Below are positions 24,615 to 33,518 of a stretch of DNA of 64,000 bases, one piece after another (position 1 is the stretch's first letter; every line of letters starts with the position of its first letter). The position numbers and the translations under genes are program-made. This stretch comes from Caulobacteraceae bacterium. GTDB taxonomy: Bacteria; Pseudomonadota; Alphaproteobacteria; Caulobacterales; Caulobacteraceae. A model generated the notes under the pieces. The model saw only the letters and a program-made list of their open reading frames with translations. It had not been told where the DNA came from and ran no database searches. Location: assembly GCA_027489335.1 (NCBI GenBank), contig JAIXZX010000012.1:186001-250000 (forward strand), read 5' to 3'.

Positions 24615-24640
24615 GCTGACCGCGCCTGCGCGCGGTCAGC
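24615..24640. terminator. Perfect 11-bp hairpin before the TonB-receptor terminator
   Basis: GCTGACCGCGC pairs perfectly with GCGCGGTCAGC around CTGC. It lies 14 bases after the receptor stop (minus strand) and 17 bases before the intrinsic terminator. There is no T-run, so it may stabilise the mRNA 3' end or act as an auxiliary stop. Confidence 0.55.
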
Positions 24641-24653
24641 CTGGAACGGGGAT

Positions 24654-27353
24654 CTAGAAGGAGGCGCGGACGCCCAGCAGGTATTTCCGGCCGAAGCCCT
24701 CGATTTCGTAAGGACGATCTTCGCGACCCTGGTAGCGAACACCCTCTTCATTGGTGAGGTTGTTGGCGTCCAGGAAGACCGAGAAGGTCTCGTTGACCTG
24801 ATAGCGGGCGGAGAAGTCCAGGCGCTGGCTGTCGCCCCAGTAGAGGTTCGAGTTGGCCGAAGAGCCCGAGGGGAAGACTTCGTCCAGCCAGTCGGTGCGG
24901 TGCTGCCAGCTCAGGCGCGAGGACAGGCCATACTTCTCATAGAAGAGGGTCGCGCCAGTGATGCGATCCGATGTGCCAGGGAACTCCACCGTCTCGCCGG
25001 TCGGGGTCTCGAACTCGCCCTTGGTGAAGGACACGCTGCCCTGGAAGCCGAAGCCCGACAGCCAGCCCGGCAGGAAGGTCCAGGGCTGGGTGTAGACGAA
25101 CTCCAGGCCGGTCAGATGGCCGCTGCGGCCGTTCTGGATCGAAGACAGGGTGTAGGCGCTGCGATCGACCCCACCGAAGTCGTAGCTGTCGTCGCCCACG
25201 ATCCGCGAGGCGTCGAACAGGACATTGTCGACCTCCCGGTGGAAGAAGCTGGCCGCCAGCAGGGCTGCGGGGGCGAAGTACCATTCGGCCGACAGATCGA
25301 CGCCGTAGGCCTTCTCCGGGGTGACGAAGGGGTTGCCGCCACTGATGGTCTCGGCAGTGTCGTTCACGGTCACTGTGGCGCGCATGTCCTCCAGGCTCGG
25401 ACGGGCCGAACCGGTGATGAAGGCCGCCCGGAGCTTCAGCGTGTCCGAATAGTCGAAGCCGTAGTGCAGGCTCGGGAAGACATTGGTCTCTTCTGACGAG
25501 AAGCTCAGCGGAACCAGCGCGCCGGCCACATTGGCGAGACCCTCGGAGTTGATCTCCGTGCGCTCGACGCGCACGCCAGCGGTGAGGGTGTGGCGATCCC
25601 ACTTCCAGCGGTTCATCACATAGCCCGACGCGACCTTCTCATCGACGGCGTTGGTGGCCCGCTTGTCGATGTCATAGACGGCGAAGTTGCCCGTTCCCGC
25701 CGCATTGGCGGCCCGGGCGGCGGCCATCAGGGCCAGGACGCCATCGCGCATGCGTGCGGTGTCGATGTGAACGGCGGTGAAGCCGCGGTCCATGTCCTGA
25801 TCCCAGACGGTGGAGCCGAACAGCGCCTTCATATCCCAGGGCATGCCCAGGAGGGCGCCGTTGGTCTCCAGCGGGAACCCGGTGCGGTTGCCGGTGGCCA
25901 CGGTCCCGTCAGGACGAACCAGGGCGGTGACGTCGTTCTCCTGGGCCCGATCATCATACTGGAAACCGGCGCTGAAGGTGGCCTGGGCGCCGAAGCTGTC
26001 CCAGTCGCGGCTGCCGTCGAACTTCAGGGTCACTGCCTCGGTTTCAAGCCGGCCGGTGGACTCCGTGGCGAAGGATTCCGGCAGGGTGAGTTGGTTAAGC
26101 GAGGTGCGCTGGGCGCCGCGGGCCGGCTGACCATTGACCAGCACCGTGTCGTAGAGGGTGTGCAACGGGATGCCGTTGCCGGTGGCGTTGACCTTCACGG
26201 TCATCGACGGAAGGAATGCGGTGTTGGCGATCGACGGCCGCGAGGTGGAGGTGGACGTCTGCTGTCCGACGGACGGGTAGAAGGTGTTGAACTCGGTGGT
26301 GGCGTAGGCCAGGTCCCAGCTCAGGTCCCAGTTCTTGACCCGATGGTCGCCGTGCAGAACGCTGAAGTTCACGCCGTTGGTATAGATGCCATTGGCGAAG
26401 GACGCGGTCATCGGCACGCCGATCAGATCGGCCGTCTCAAAGTTCCGCGTGCCCGAAAAGGCGTTGGCGTAGGTGAAAACGTACCAGTTGCGTTCTTCGA
26501 AGTCTTCAAACTCGGTAACGAGGTGCGTCAACGACAGATAGTGGTCGTCATTCGGCGCGTATTCGATCTTGCCCGAATAGGACTCCGTGACCCGTTCGAT
26601 CACATACTTGGTGAAACGCTGCGACGAGAGGCCGACCGTGTCGAAGCGGGGCTCCGAGTTGTCGGTGTGCTGTTCGAAGGAATAGTGCGAGCCGATCAGG
26701 CTGGCGCCCCAGGTCCCGTTGGACCAGGACAGACGGCCGGAATACTGCTTCACCGGCCCGTCGCCCATGTCGACGAAGCCGCCGCCTAGGTCGAACGACC
26801 CGTGGAAGCCCGGCAGGGACAGGGGTGAGAAGGTCTCGATGTTCACCCGGCCGGCCAGGGCCTCGGCCGGCATGTTCGGCAGCAGGGTCTTGTTCAGCAC
26901 GACCTGGCTGATCTGCGCGGCCGGCACGGAGTCGAAGCGGAAGATGCGGTCTTCGGCGCCGATCAGGTTGACGCCGTCCAGCGCCATAGTGGTCCAGCGG
27001 GTCGGCGCGCCGCGGATCTGGATATAGCGCTCCTGACCCTGGTCACGCTGAACGCCGACGCCGGGCAGACGGGCGAGCGCGCCGGCGGCGGTGGCGTCGG
27101 GGAAGCGGCCGATGGTGTCGGCGGCGATGACGTTGACGATGTTGTCCGACGCCTTCTGGATTTCCAGGGACGCTTCAATGGACTCGCGGATCGGCGAGGC
27201 GGTGACCACCACCTCCGAAACTTCGGCGTCCTGGGCCAGGGCGGGCGCGGCGGCGGCGGCGAGAATGGGCAGAGAGGCCGTGACGGCCAGCAGAGCGCGG
27301 CGCTTGCGAGCGCCGGCCAGACGCGCGGTGTGGCGCAGATGGTTGGATGACAT
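24654..27353 (-). CDS. TonB-dependent outer-membrane receptor
   Basis: An 899-residue receptor with a long signal peptide (cleavage after about residue 40, AAPALAQ). A TonB box-like EVSEVVVTAS and a plug domain follow (about 60-200, IGRFPDATAAGALARLPGVGVQRDQGQ, IQIRGAP, LDGVNLIG). A 22-strand barrel ends in LGVRASF with the terminal Phe of outer-membrane proteins. The ligand is unknown. No ABC importer or regulator is coupled. It lies next to, but convergent with, the phnF-phnM2-EEP operon, so a link to phosphonate or organophosphate uptake is only a guess. A purine-rich AAGGGGGAC precedes the ATG. Confidence 0.93.
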   Translation of the reverse strand: MSSNHLRHTARLAGARKRRALLAVTASLPILAAAAAPALAQDAEVSEVVVTASPIRESIEASLEIQKASDNIVNVIAADTIGRFPDATAAGALARLPGVGVQRDQGQERYIQIRGAPTRWTTMALDGVNLIGAEDRIFRFDSVPAAQISQVVLNKTLLPNMPAEALAGRVNIETFSPLSLPGFHGSFDLGGGFVDMGDGPVKQYSGRLSWSNGTWGASLIGSHYSFEQHTDNSEPRFDTVGLSSQRFTKYVIERVTESYSGKIEYAPNDDHYLSLTHLVTEFEDFEERNWYVFTYANAFSGTRNFETADLIGVPMTASFANGIYTNGVNFSVLHGDHRVKNWDLSWDLAYATTEFNTFYPSVGQQTSTSTSRPSIANTAFLPSMTVKVNATGNGIPLHTLYDTVLVNGQPARGAQRTSLNQLTLPESFATESTGRLETEAVTLKFDGSRDWDSFGAQATFSAGFQYDDRAQENDVTALVRPDGTVATGNRTGFPLETNGALLGMPWDMKALFGSTVWDQDMDRGFTAVHIDTARMRDGVLALMAAARAANAAGTGNFAVYDIDKRATNAVDEKVASGYVMNRWKWDRHTLTAGVRVERTEINSEGLANVAGALVPLSFSSEETNVFPSLHYGFDYSDTLKLRAAFITGSARPSLEDMRATVTVNDTAETISGGNPFVTPEKAYGVDLSAEWYFAPAALLAASFFHREVDNVLFDASRIVGDDSYDFGGVDRSAYTLSSIQNGRSGHLTGLEFVYTQPWTFLPGWLSGFGFQGSVSFTKGEFETPTGETVEFPGTSDRITGATLFYEKYGLSSRLSWQHRTDWLDEVFPSGSSANSNLYWGDSQRLDFSARYQVNETFSVFLDANNLTNEEGVRYQGREDRPYEIEGFGRKYLLGVRASF

Positions 27354-27520
27354 GGTCCGTCCCCCTTGTTGCTGTGATCAGCGGACGGGGGCCTCGACTA
27401 GGCTAGGTGGGTGTCATCCATTCGTGGGTTTGGTGATGTCTCGATGTTGAGGCCGCGACTTGTTGGTTAGACAGGGTGGCGTGGCGCACTCATCCCGAGG
27501 GGACAAGTGCGCCGACCAAC

Positions 27521-28120
27521 CTAACCGTGCAGCTTCTTGGCCACCTCGGCGATCCGGCGGCCCTGATAGCGGGCGCCGTCCAGTTCGGTCTGGCTGGGCT
27601 GGCGCGAACCGTCCCCGCCGGTGATCGTCGTGGCGCCATAGGGGCTGCCGCCGGTCACTTCGTCCAGGCGCATCTGGGCCTGATAGCCATAGTCCATGCC
27701 GACCACCACGAGGCCAAAGTGCATCAGGTTGGTGATCAGCGAGAAGAGCGTGGTCTCCTGGCCGCCATGCTGGGTGGCCGTGGCGGTGAAGGCGCCGCCG
27801 ACCTTGCCGTTCAGGGCGCCGCTTGCCCACAGGCCGCCGGCCTGGTCCAGGAAATTGGCCATCTGCGAGGCCATGCGGCCAAAGCGGGTGCCGACGCCGA
27901 CGATGATGGCGTCATATTCGGCCAGATCCTGGATGGAGGCCACAGGCGCCTCCTGATCCAGCTTGTAGTGGGCGGCCTTGGCGACCTCTTCAGGCACGAG
28001 GTCCGGGACCCGCTTGATGTCGACCTGGACGCCGGTCTCCCGGGCGCCTTCGGCCACAGCCTTGGCCATGGTTTCGATATGGCCATAGGCCGAATAGTAA
28101 AGGACCAGAACCTTGGTCAT
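27521..28120 (-). CDS. wrbA: NAD(P)H:quinone oxidoreductase, WrbA type
   Basis: A 199-residue flavodoxin-fold enzyme that reduces quinones by two electrons using FMN. The N-terminal phosphate loop is [17 protein letters not shown]. The blocks [23 protein letters not shown] and [23 protein letters not shown] match WrbA. The ATG at 28120 has AGGAG seven bases upstream and is preferred over an ATG five codons earlier. It is co-directional with the pirin gene 46 bp upstream, a common pairing for quinone and oxidative-stress defence. Confidence 0.94.
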   Translation of the reverse strand: MTKVLVLYYSAYGHIETMAKAVAEGARETGVQVDIKRVPDLVPEEVAKAAHYKLDQEAPVASIQDLAEYDAIIVGVGTRFGRMASQMANFLDQAGGLWASGALNGKVGGAFTATATQHGGQETTLFSLITNLMHFGLVVVGMDYGYQAQMRLDEVTGGSPYGATTITGGDGSRQPSQTELDGARYQGRRIAEVAKKLHG

Positions 28121-28166
28121 GTCGCTCTCCTGCAAAATGGAAAATAGGGGGGAGGGGACGCGGCTC

Positions 28167-28865
28167 TCAGGCCGCGTCCACCAGGACGAGTTCGGAGTCT
28201 TCCAGGGCGGTGATGGTCAGGGACGTCTCGCCGGTGATGGCCGCCCCGTCGCGCGCCTCAAGGGTTACGCCGTTGACCTCCACCCGGCCCTTGGCCGGCA
28301 CCAGATAGGCGTGGCGCGCGGCGTCCAGGACGTGCTCGGTGGTCTCGCCCGCCTTCAGAGTGGCGCCCAGCACCCGGGCCGGGGTGCGGATCGGCAGAGC
28401 GTCGGCGTCGTCCTCGAAGCCGCTGGCCAGGGTCACGAACCGTCCTGACCGGTCGCCCTTCGGAAAGGGCTTGGCGCCCCAGGCGGGCGCGCCGCCGGTG
28501 CGGGCCGGTTCGATCCAGATCTGGAAGATGCGGGTGGTGTCGCTTTCCAGATTGTACTCCGCATGGCGGATGCCGGAGCCTGCGCTCATCACCTGGACGT
28601 CGCCGGCCTCGGTGCGACCTTTGTTGCCCAGGCTGTCCTGGTGGGTGATCGCCCCGTCACGGACATAGGTGATGATCTCCATGTCGGCGTGGGGGTGGGG
28701 CGGAAAGCCGGAGTTGGGCGCGATCTCGTCGTCGTTCCACACGCGGATCGGGCCCCAGCCCATGCGCTTGGGATCGTAATAGTTGGCGAAGGAGAAGTGG
28801 TGGCGCGCCTTCAGCCAACCATGGTCGGCGCCGCCCAGTCCGTCGAAACCTCTGCGTTCGATCAT
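28167..28865 (-). CDS. Pirin-family protein (quercetinase-like bicupin)
   Basis: A 232-residue bicupin. The N-terminal cupin has the metal motif [16 protein letters not shown] with [10 protein letters not shown], giving the three His and one Glu of pirins. The C-terminal cupin (about 150-230) is degenerate. Bacterial pirins have quercetin 2,3-dioxygenase activity or act as redox-sensing partners. The ATG at 28865 has GGAGG seven bases upstream. The frame runs open a further 177 codons upstream through the LysR gene, but that part is only the antisense of lysR. It diverges from the LysR gene and leads wrbA. Confidence 0.93.
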   Translation of the reverse strand: MIERRGFDGLGGADHGWLKARHHFSFANYYDPKRMGWGPIRVWNDDEIAPNSGFPPHPHADMEIITYVRDGAITHQDSLGNKGRTEAGDVQVMSAGSGIRHAEYNLESDTTRIFQIWIEPARTGGAPAWGAKPFPKGDRSGRFVTLASGFEDDADALPIRTPARVLGATLKAGETTEHVLDAARHAYLVPAKGRVEVNGVTLEARDGAAITGETSLTITALEDSELVLVDAA

Positions 28866-28937
28866 CTCGAAACCTCCGCGCCCGATGGGGCGCTCTTGCC
28901 TGAGACCAAGATAGGGCTGATGATCGCGATATAAATA

Positions 28938-28961
28938 GAAACTACTGAAAGATACTGTTTC
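28938..28961. promoter_or_regulatory. Candidate LysR-type operator
   Basis: GAAAC (28938-28942) and GTTTC (28957-28961) form an inverted repeat with a 14-base spacer in a short AT-rich stretch between the divergent pirin and LysR genes. It ends four bases before the LysR start codon, consistent with autorepression. Confidence 0.45.
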
Positions 28962-28965
28962 CAAA

Positions 28966-29904
28966 ATGCCCAAGTTGCCGGACCTGGAGGCCATGGCGAT
29001 CTTCGCCAAGGTGGTGGAGCTAAAGTCCTTCTCCGCCGCCGCCGATGAGCTGGCCCTGTCCAAGGCGACGGTCTCCAAGGCCGTGACCCGGCTTGAGGCG
29101 AGGCTCGGCGCGCGACTTTTCAACCGCACCTCTAGGCGCCTCGCCCTGACGGAGGCGGGCCTTCGGTTGGCCGGGCCAGCCGCGCAGCTGCTGAATGACG
29201 GCGAAGCGGCCGAGGACTCCATCCTGGCCCAGTCCGCCCAGCCCCGCGGACTTGTGCGTCTGGCCTCGCCCATGTCCTTCGGCCTGCTGGAGGTGGCCCC
29301 CCTGCTGCCGGACTTCCTCGCCGCCCATCCCGAAGTGTCAGTGGACCTGCATATGAGCGACGAGACCATCGATCTTGTCGGCATGGGGTTCGACATGGCG
29401 CTTCGGATCGCCGCCTTGCCAGACTCATCCCTCGTCGCCCGCCGGATCGGGCCTGTCGCGCGTCATGTGGTGGCGTCCCCGGCCTATCTCGCCGCCCGGG
29501 GGCGTCCGACCCATCCGGCCCATCTGGCTGAACATGCCTGCCTCGGCTACGCCTATCTGCCCACGCCGGAGACTTGGCGGTTCGTCAACTCAGCCGGCGA
29601 AGAGGCGTCGGTCCGTCCCTCCGGCCCCTTGCGAGCCAACAACGCCGAAGCCCTGCTGCCCGCCCTGGAGGCGGGGCTTGGCCTCGCCGTCCAACCTGAC
29701 TTCATTGTCGGCGAGAGCCTCTCGGCCGGGCGACTGGAGGCGGTGCTCCCTGAGTGGAGCCCTCCGCCGGTCGCGCTCCATCTGGTGATGCCCCCGGGTG
29801 GTCCGCGGCCGGCGCGGGTGGAGGTCCTCGCCCGGTTCCTGGTGGAGCGGCTCTCGGCGCGGTGCGCCGGGCGTGGTCCGGCCTCGACAGATGCGTCAGG
29901 CTGA
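28966..29904 (+). CDS. LysR-family transcriptional regulator
   Basis: A 312-residue regulator. An N-terminal winged helix-turn-helix (residues 4-63: MAIFAKVVELKSFSAAADELALSKATVSKAVTRLEARLGARLFNR) is followed by a periplasmic-binding-like effector domain. The C-terminal part has a YLPTPETWRFVN block typical of the group that controls divergent oxidoreductase or pirin genes. No Shine-Dalgarno is visible before the ATG (GTTTCCAAA-ATG), so the message may be leaderless or the gene weakly translated. Its natural target is the divergent pirin-wrbA operon. Confidence 0.93.
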   Translation: MPKLPDLEAMAIFAKVVELKSFSAAADELALSKATVSKAVTRLEARLGARLFNRTSRRLALTEAGLRLAGPAAQLLNDGEAAEDSILAQSAQPRGLVRLASPMSFGLLEVAPLLPDFLAAHPEVSVDLHMSDETIDLVGMGFDMALRIAALPDSSLVARRIGPVARHVVASPAYLAARGRPTHPAHLAEHACLGYAYLPTPETWRFVNSAGEEASVRPSGPLRANNAEALLPALEAGLGLAVQPDFIVGESLSAGRLEAVLPEWSPPPVALHLVMPPGGPRPARVEVLARFLVERLSARCAGRGPASTDASG

Positions 29905-29918
29905 GCCACTGGAGTCCC

Positions 29919-31118
29919 ATGCAGATGCGCCTGAGCCTCAATGACCCGCGCGGCCGGCTGATGGCCGTCCTGACGGTTGCTCTGTCTCTGGCTGTCGCTG
30001 GATGCGGCTCGATCTCGCGCCCGGATGTCGAGCTGGCGCGGGCTCAGGCCCCGGCCCACGCCGTGCTCGACCCCTTCCGTTTCGCGGCCAATGACGAGGC
30101 GGCGGGCCGGGCGTTCCTGAGCGCCTGGCAGGTCGAGCGTGAAGCCCTTGGGGCCGACGGGATCACCGCCCTGGCGGTCTCGGGCGGCGGCGCCAACGGC
30201 GCCTATGGGGCGGGCGTCCTGGTCGGGTGGACGCAAGCGGGGGACCGACCGGTTTTCGATCTGGTGACGGGGGTGAGCACGGGCGCCCTGATCTCACCCT
30301 TCGCCTTTCTGGGACCGACCTGGGACGAAAGCCTCACCGCGGCCTATCGTGATGAGGACGTCTCGCGCCTGACCTCCGGCGGCTGGGGGGCGCTGTCGCG
30401 TCCAAGCCTGTACAGCGACCGGTCCCTGCGCGCCCTGGTGGGAAAGTATGTTGACCCCGCGCTGTTGCGGGCAATCGCCGCCGAGCACCGTCGCGGTCGC
30501 CGGCTATTGGTGGCGACCACCAATCTGGACGCTCAGGCCACCATTCTGTGGGACATGGGCGCGATCGCCATGGCCGGACAGGCGCCGGGGCAGGAAGCCA
30601 CGGCGGTGGCCCTGTTCCGCAACGTCCTGGTGGCCTCGGCCAGCATTCCGGGAGTCTTCCCGCCGGTGATGATGCAACTGGACGAGACCGGAGTGGGTGT
30701 GGCCGAGATGCATGTGGACGGCGGCGTCAGCACGCCGTTCGTCCTGGGTCCGGCGACCCTGACGCTGTGGACGCCTGAGGGCATCATGCGCCCGCGCGAC
30801 CTCTATGTGATCATCAACGGCGAGATTGAGCCCAGGCGGTCGCTCACCAAGGGGGCGACCCTGCCGATCCTGATGCGCAGCTTTGACACTCTGTCCAAAT
30901 CGGACCTCCGGGCGCATCTGATCGCCGCCGTGGCCTTCGCCAACCGCAACGACGCGCGACTGCGCTACGCCGCCATCCCGACGGCCCTGGGGGCCGACAG
31001 CCTGGCGTTCGATCTGGACTCCATGCGCCGCCTGTTCGAGGCGGGTCGCGTTGCGGGGGCGGAGGGCGCAGCCTTCGCCGAAATCACCCCGGAGACGGCT
31101 TCGACGCCGGCGCCCTGA
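29919..31118 (+). CDS. Patatin-like phospholipase, lipoprotein
   Basis: A 399-residue patatin-domain protein. The start has a lipoprotein signal ending LAVAGC (Cys29), so it is anchored in the envelope. The oxyanion motif is SGGGANGAYGAG, the nucleophile Ser120 is in TGVSTGAL (G-x-S-x-G), and the dyad Asp267 is in VDGGV. These residues make a serine acylhydrolase active on phospholipids. The start could also be the second ATG at 29925, which lies ten bases after GGAG. The frame is open further upstream, but that part overlaps lysR and has no signal peptide. Confidence 0.88.
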   Translation: MQMRLSLNDPRGRLMAVLTVALSLAVAGCGSISRPDVELARAQAPAHAVLDPFRFAANDEAAGRAFLSAWQVEREALGADGITALAVSGGGANGAYGAGVLVGWTQAGDRPVFDLVTGVSTGALISPFAFLGPTWDESLTAAYRDEDVSRLTSGGWGALSRPSLYSDRSLRALVGKYVDPALLRAIAAEHRRGRRLLVATTNLDAQATILWDMGAIAMAGQAPGQEATAVALFRNVLVASASIPGVFPPVMMQLDETGVGVAEMHVDGGVSTPFVLGPATLTLWTPEGIMRPRDLYVIINGEIEPRRSLTKGATLPILMRSFDTLSKSDLRAHLIAAVAFANRNDARLRYAAIPTALGADSLAFDLDSMRRLFEAGRVAGAEGAAFAEITPETASTPAP

Positions 31119-31122
31119 GCCC

Positions 31123-31590
31123 TCAGGCCGCGCTGGAAACGGCGGGCGGCGCAGGCGCGGCGGCTGGCGCATCGGCTTCAGGCTTCGGCAGCCGGACGCT
31201 GCGACCTTCGAACACCGCGCCGGTCTCCATGGCCAGCTGCTCGTGGGCGATGTCGCCTTCCACATGGGCTGTGCCATAGAGGCGCACTTGGCGCGCCTTC
31301 ATCGGCCCTTTGATCTGGCCGCGGATTTCGGCGACCACGGCGACGACGGAGCCCTCAATCCGGCCCTGGGGGCCCAGGCTGAGCTTGCCGACGCGCACAT
31401 CGCCGCGGACCAGTCCATCGATCTGGACCTCGGCTTCGCCGGCGATATTCCCTTGAATACAAAGGCCCGGACCGATCAGGGACGGCGCCTTGGGCTTGGG
31501 CGCCGCGGACGGCGCCGCCGCAGCGTTGCGGACCATCGGGGTCTCCTCGGCCTGGGGCCGAGCGGGGGTCTTGTTGGCTTTCTCGAACAT
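31123..31590 (-). CDS. Bactofilin (polymer-forming cytoskeletal protein)
   Basis: A 155-residue bactofilin. A Pro/Ala-rich head (residues 1-35) precedes the beta-helical DUF583 core (about 36-130: LIGPGLCIQGNIAGEAEVQIDGLVRGDVRVGKLSLGP...). The regular spacing of GxxxGxV turns is typical. Bactofilins polymerise without nucleotides; in Caulobacter two of them place a peptidoglycan synthase at the stalk. The ATG at 31590 has AAGGGA eight bases upstream. The usual neighbouring peptidase gene is absent. It converges with the patatin gene five bases away. Confidence 0.92.
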   Translation of the reverse strand: MFEKANKTPARPQAEETPMVRNAAAAPSAAPKPKAPSLIGPGLCIQGNIAGEAEVQIDGLVRGDVRVGKLSLGPQGRIEGSVVAVVAEIRGQIKGPMKARQVRLYGTAHVEGDIAHEQLAMETGAVFEGRSVRLPKPEADAPAAAPAPPAVSSAA

Positions 31591-31652
31591 GGCGGCGTCC
31601 CTTCTCGGTACGATTTGAACCGAGCTTTGCAAGGCTGGGGCCGTGGCGAAGC

Positions 31653-33518
31653 TTAGGGCTCAGCCATCGCGCCGCGCACCAGCCGGGCATAGAGCCGCTC
31701 CGCCACGCCCTTGGGCTGATCGAGACCCAGCCGCGCCAGGGCGTCGCGCACCCGTTCGTCAGGTCGCCCGGCGGTCACCCCGCGCAGGGCCAGGGCGGCG
31801 ATCTCGGTCTTGGCGGCGGCCGCCGACTTGATCTTCTGCAGGGCCGGCGCCAGGGCCTGTTCCACCTCGGTCATTTCCGTACCGAACGGGAAGGAGGGCA
31901 GGTCGCCGGCCTTTCGGAAGGGCGCAAGTCGCTCGCCCAGGGCCTCGGCGGTGTTGTCGGCGGCGAAGTCGGCGATCTGGTGGCTGGCCGGCAGCTTGCC
32001 CGCCGCCTTGGCCTGTCCCGCCAGATCCTCGTGGAAGGCGGCGTCGGCCACCTCCAGCATGCGGGCGATCACTTCGCTGTCCCGGGCGCCGCGCAGATCA
32101 GCGACGCCGTACTCGGTCACCACCATGTCGCGCAGGTGGCGGGGAATGGTGGTGTGACCATAGGACCAGCGGATGTTGGACTCCGGCCCGTCGCTGGCCT
32201 GGCGGCTGGCGGGCAGGGTCATAATCGACCGCGCGTCGGGCAGGGCGAAGGCCTGGGCGACGAAGTTGTACTGGCCGCCAACCCCGCTCACCACGCGGCC
32301 ATCCTCCAGGGCGTCGGAGGCCACCGCGCCCAGCAGGGTGGCGATCATGGCGTTGTTGACGAAGCGCGCGCCCTTGCGGTCGGCCACCCGCTTTTCGAAG
32401 TCCGCGCCATGCAGCTCATTGACGAAGCCCACATCGGTCATCCGGAACTTGGCCCGCTCCTCCAGCGGCATGTCGCGCAGGGCGGCGTAGAAGTCCCGCG
32501 GCGCCAGGAAGAAGGCGGCGTCCAGCACAGCGCCGTCCACCTCCCGCTTCAGGACGCCGGCGCGGTAGAGCTCGAGAAAGGCGTCCACGAACATTTCGGT
32601 GGCCGCATAAATCCCCTCCTCGAAGGGGGCGGTGTGACGTTCCAGCTCGTCGTCGTGCGGGGCCAGCGCCTTGAGGATCTCCGCGAACCTTGCCGGCTGC
32701 CGGTGGCGTAGGATGAGCGCGTGGGCCACCGCATGGCCCATGGAGCCGATGCCGATTTCCAGGGTGCCGCCGTCGGGGATCAGGCTCGCCACGTGGAAGC
32801 CCATGGCGTAGTGGGTCAGGCTGACGGGCTGCTTGGGCGGTCCGGGCAGGGGAAACTCCACCTCCGGGCTCTCCAGCATCATGGCGAAGGCCTCGGGCGG
32901 CAGTTCGGCGGGACCGGGCATGTAGGGCAGCTCGGCGTTGACCTGGCCCACCAGGATGAGGTCGGTCCGCCCCTCGGCCTTGGCCTTGAGCAGTTCCAGG
33001 GTCAGGTCGGTGTTGCAGGATAGGCTGTAGCTCTCTGCGCCCTCGCGCTCGCCCTTGGCCACCAGCTGGGCGACCACGTTGCATCCGCGATCCAGAATGT
33101 AGCGGCTGGCGTGGGTGTAGTTGGCGCTGATGTAGTTCTGCTGCACCTCGGGATCGTTCAGCCACATGCCGGCCTGCAGGAAGAACTCGTCCACCTCGAT
33201 ATTGGGCGGCAGGCCACCGCGGCGCTGGGCCTGGGCGTAGGCGAGCTCGGGATAACCGCCCAAGGTCCGCTCCAGGATCGGCCCCATGAAGCGCTTCTCC
33301 AGCAGGCTTCCGGGCTCGGGCGGCGTCAGGGTGAGCGCGGTGAAGATCCGCAGGGAGATGGAGCGGTCAGTGGCGGCCCGGGCATAGAGGGCGTTGGCGA
33401 TATGGTTGGCCTTGCCGAGACCAAGGGGCAGGCCCAGCACCACCTTGCCGTCCAGCCGTTCGATGATGGCCTTGGCGACATCGTCGGCCTGGGTCATCCG
33501 CAGCATCGAAGAACTCAC
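31653..33518 (-). CDS. Acetyl-CoA hydrolase/CoA-transferase family protein
   Basis: A 621-residue member of the acetyl-CoA hydrolase/transferase family, with the C-terminal block VSGVGGQYNFVAQAFALPDARSIM and GHTTIPRHLRDMVVTEYGVADLRG. These enzymes move CoA between acyl groups and acetate/succinate or hydrolyse acyl-CoA through a glutamyl-CoA intermediate. The N-terminal half is longer than in the shortest members (about 500). It is the last gene of the fad operon and overlaps the FadJ-type gene by four bases, so it probably handles the acyl- or acetyl-CoA made by beta-oxidation. The exact donor and acceptor cannot be read from the sequence. Confidence 0.88.
   Translation of the reverse strand: MSSSMLRMTQADDVAKAIIERLDGKVVLGLPLGLGKANHIANALYARAATDRSISLRIFTALTLTPPEPGSLLEKRFMGPILERTLGGYPELAYAQAQRRGGLPPNIEVDEFFLQAGMWLNDPEVQQNYISANYTHASRYILDRGCNVVAQLVAKGEREGAESYSLSCNTDLTLELLKAKAEGRTDLILVGQVNAELPYMPGPAELPPEAFAMMLESPEVEFPLPGPPKQPVSLTHYAMGFHVASLIPDGGTLEIGIGSMGHAVAHALILRHRQPARFAEILKALAPHDDELERHTAPFEEGIYAATEMFVDAFLELYRAGVLKREVDGAVLDAAFFLAPRDFYAALRDMPLEERAKFRMTDVGFVNELHGADFEKRVADRKGARFVNNAMIATLLGAVASDALEDGRVVSGVGGQYNFVAQAFALPDARSIMTLPASRQASDGPESNIRWSYGHTTIPRHLRDMVVTEYGVADLRGARDSEVIARMLEVADAAFHEDLAGQAKAAGKLPASHQIADFAADNTAEALGERLAPFRKAGDLPSFPFGTEMTEVEQALAPALQKIKSAAAAKTEIAALALRGVTAGRPDERVRDALARLGLDQPKGVAERLYARLVRGAMAEP

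Noticed and set aside
28866-29396. A 177-codon upstream extension of the pirin frame
   Set aside because: It is antisense to the LysR DNA-binding domain, and the strong GGAGG site and cupin start both lie at 28865.
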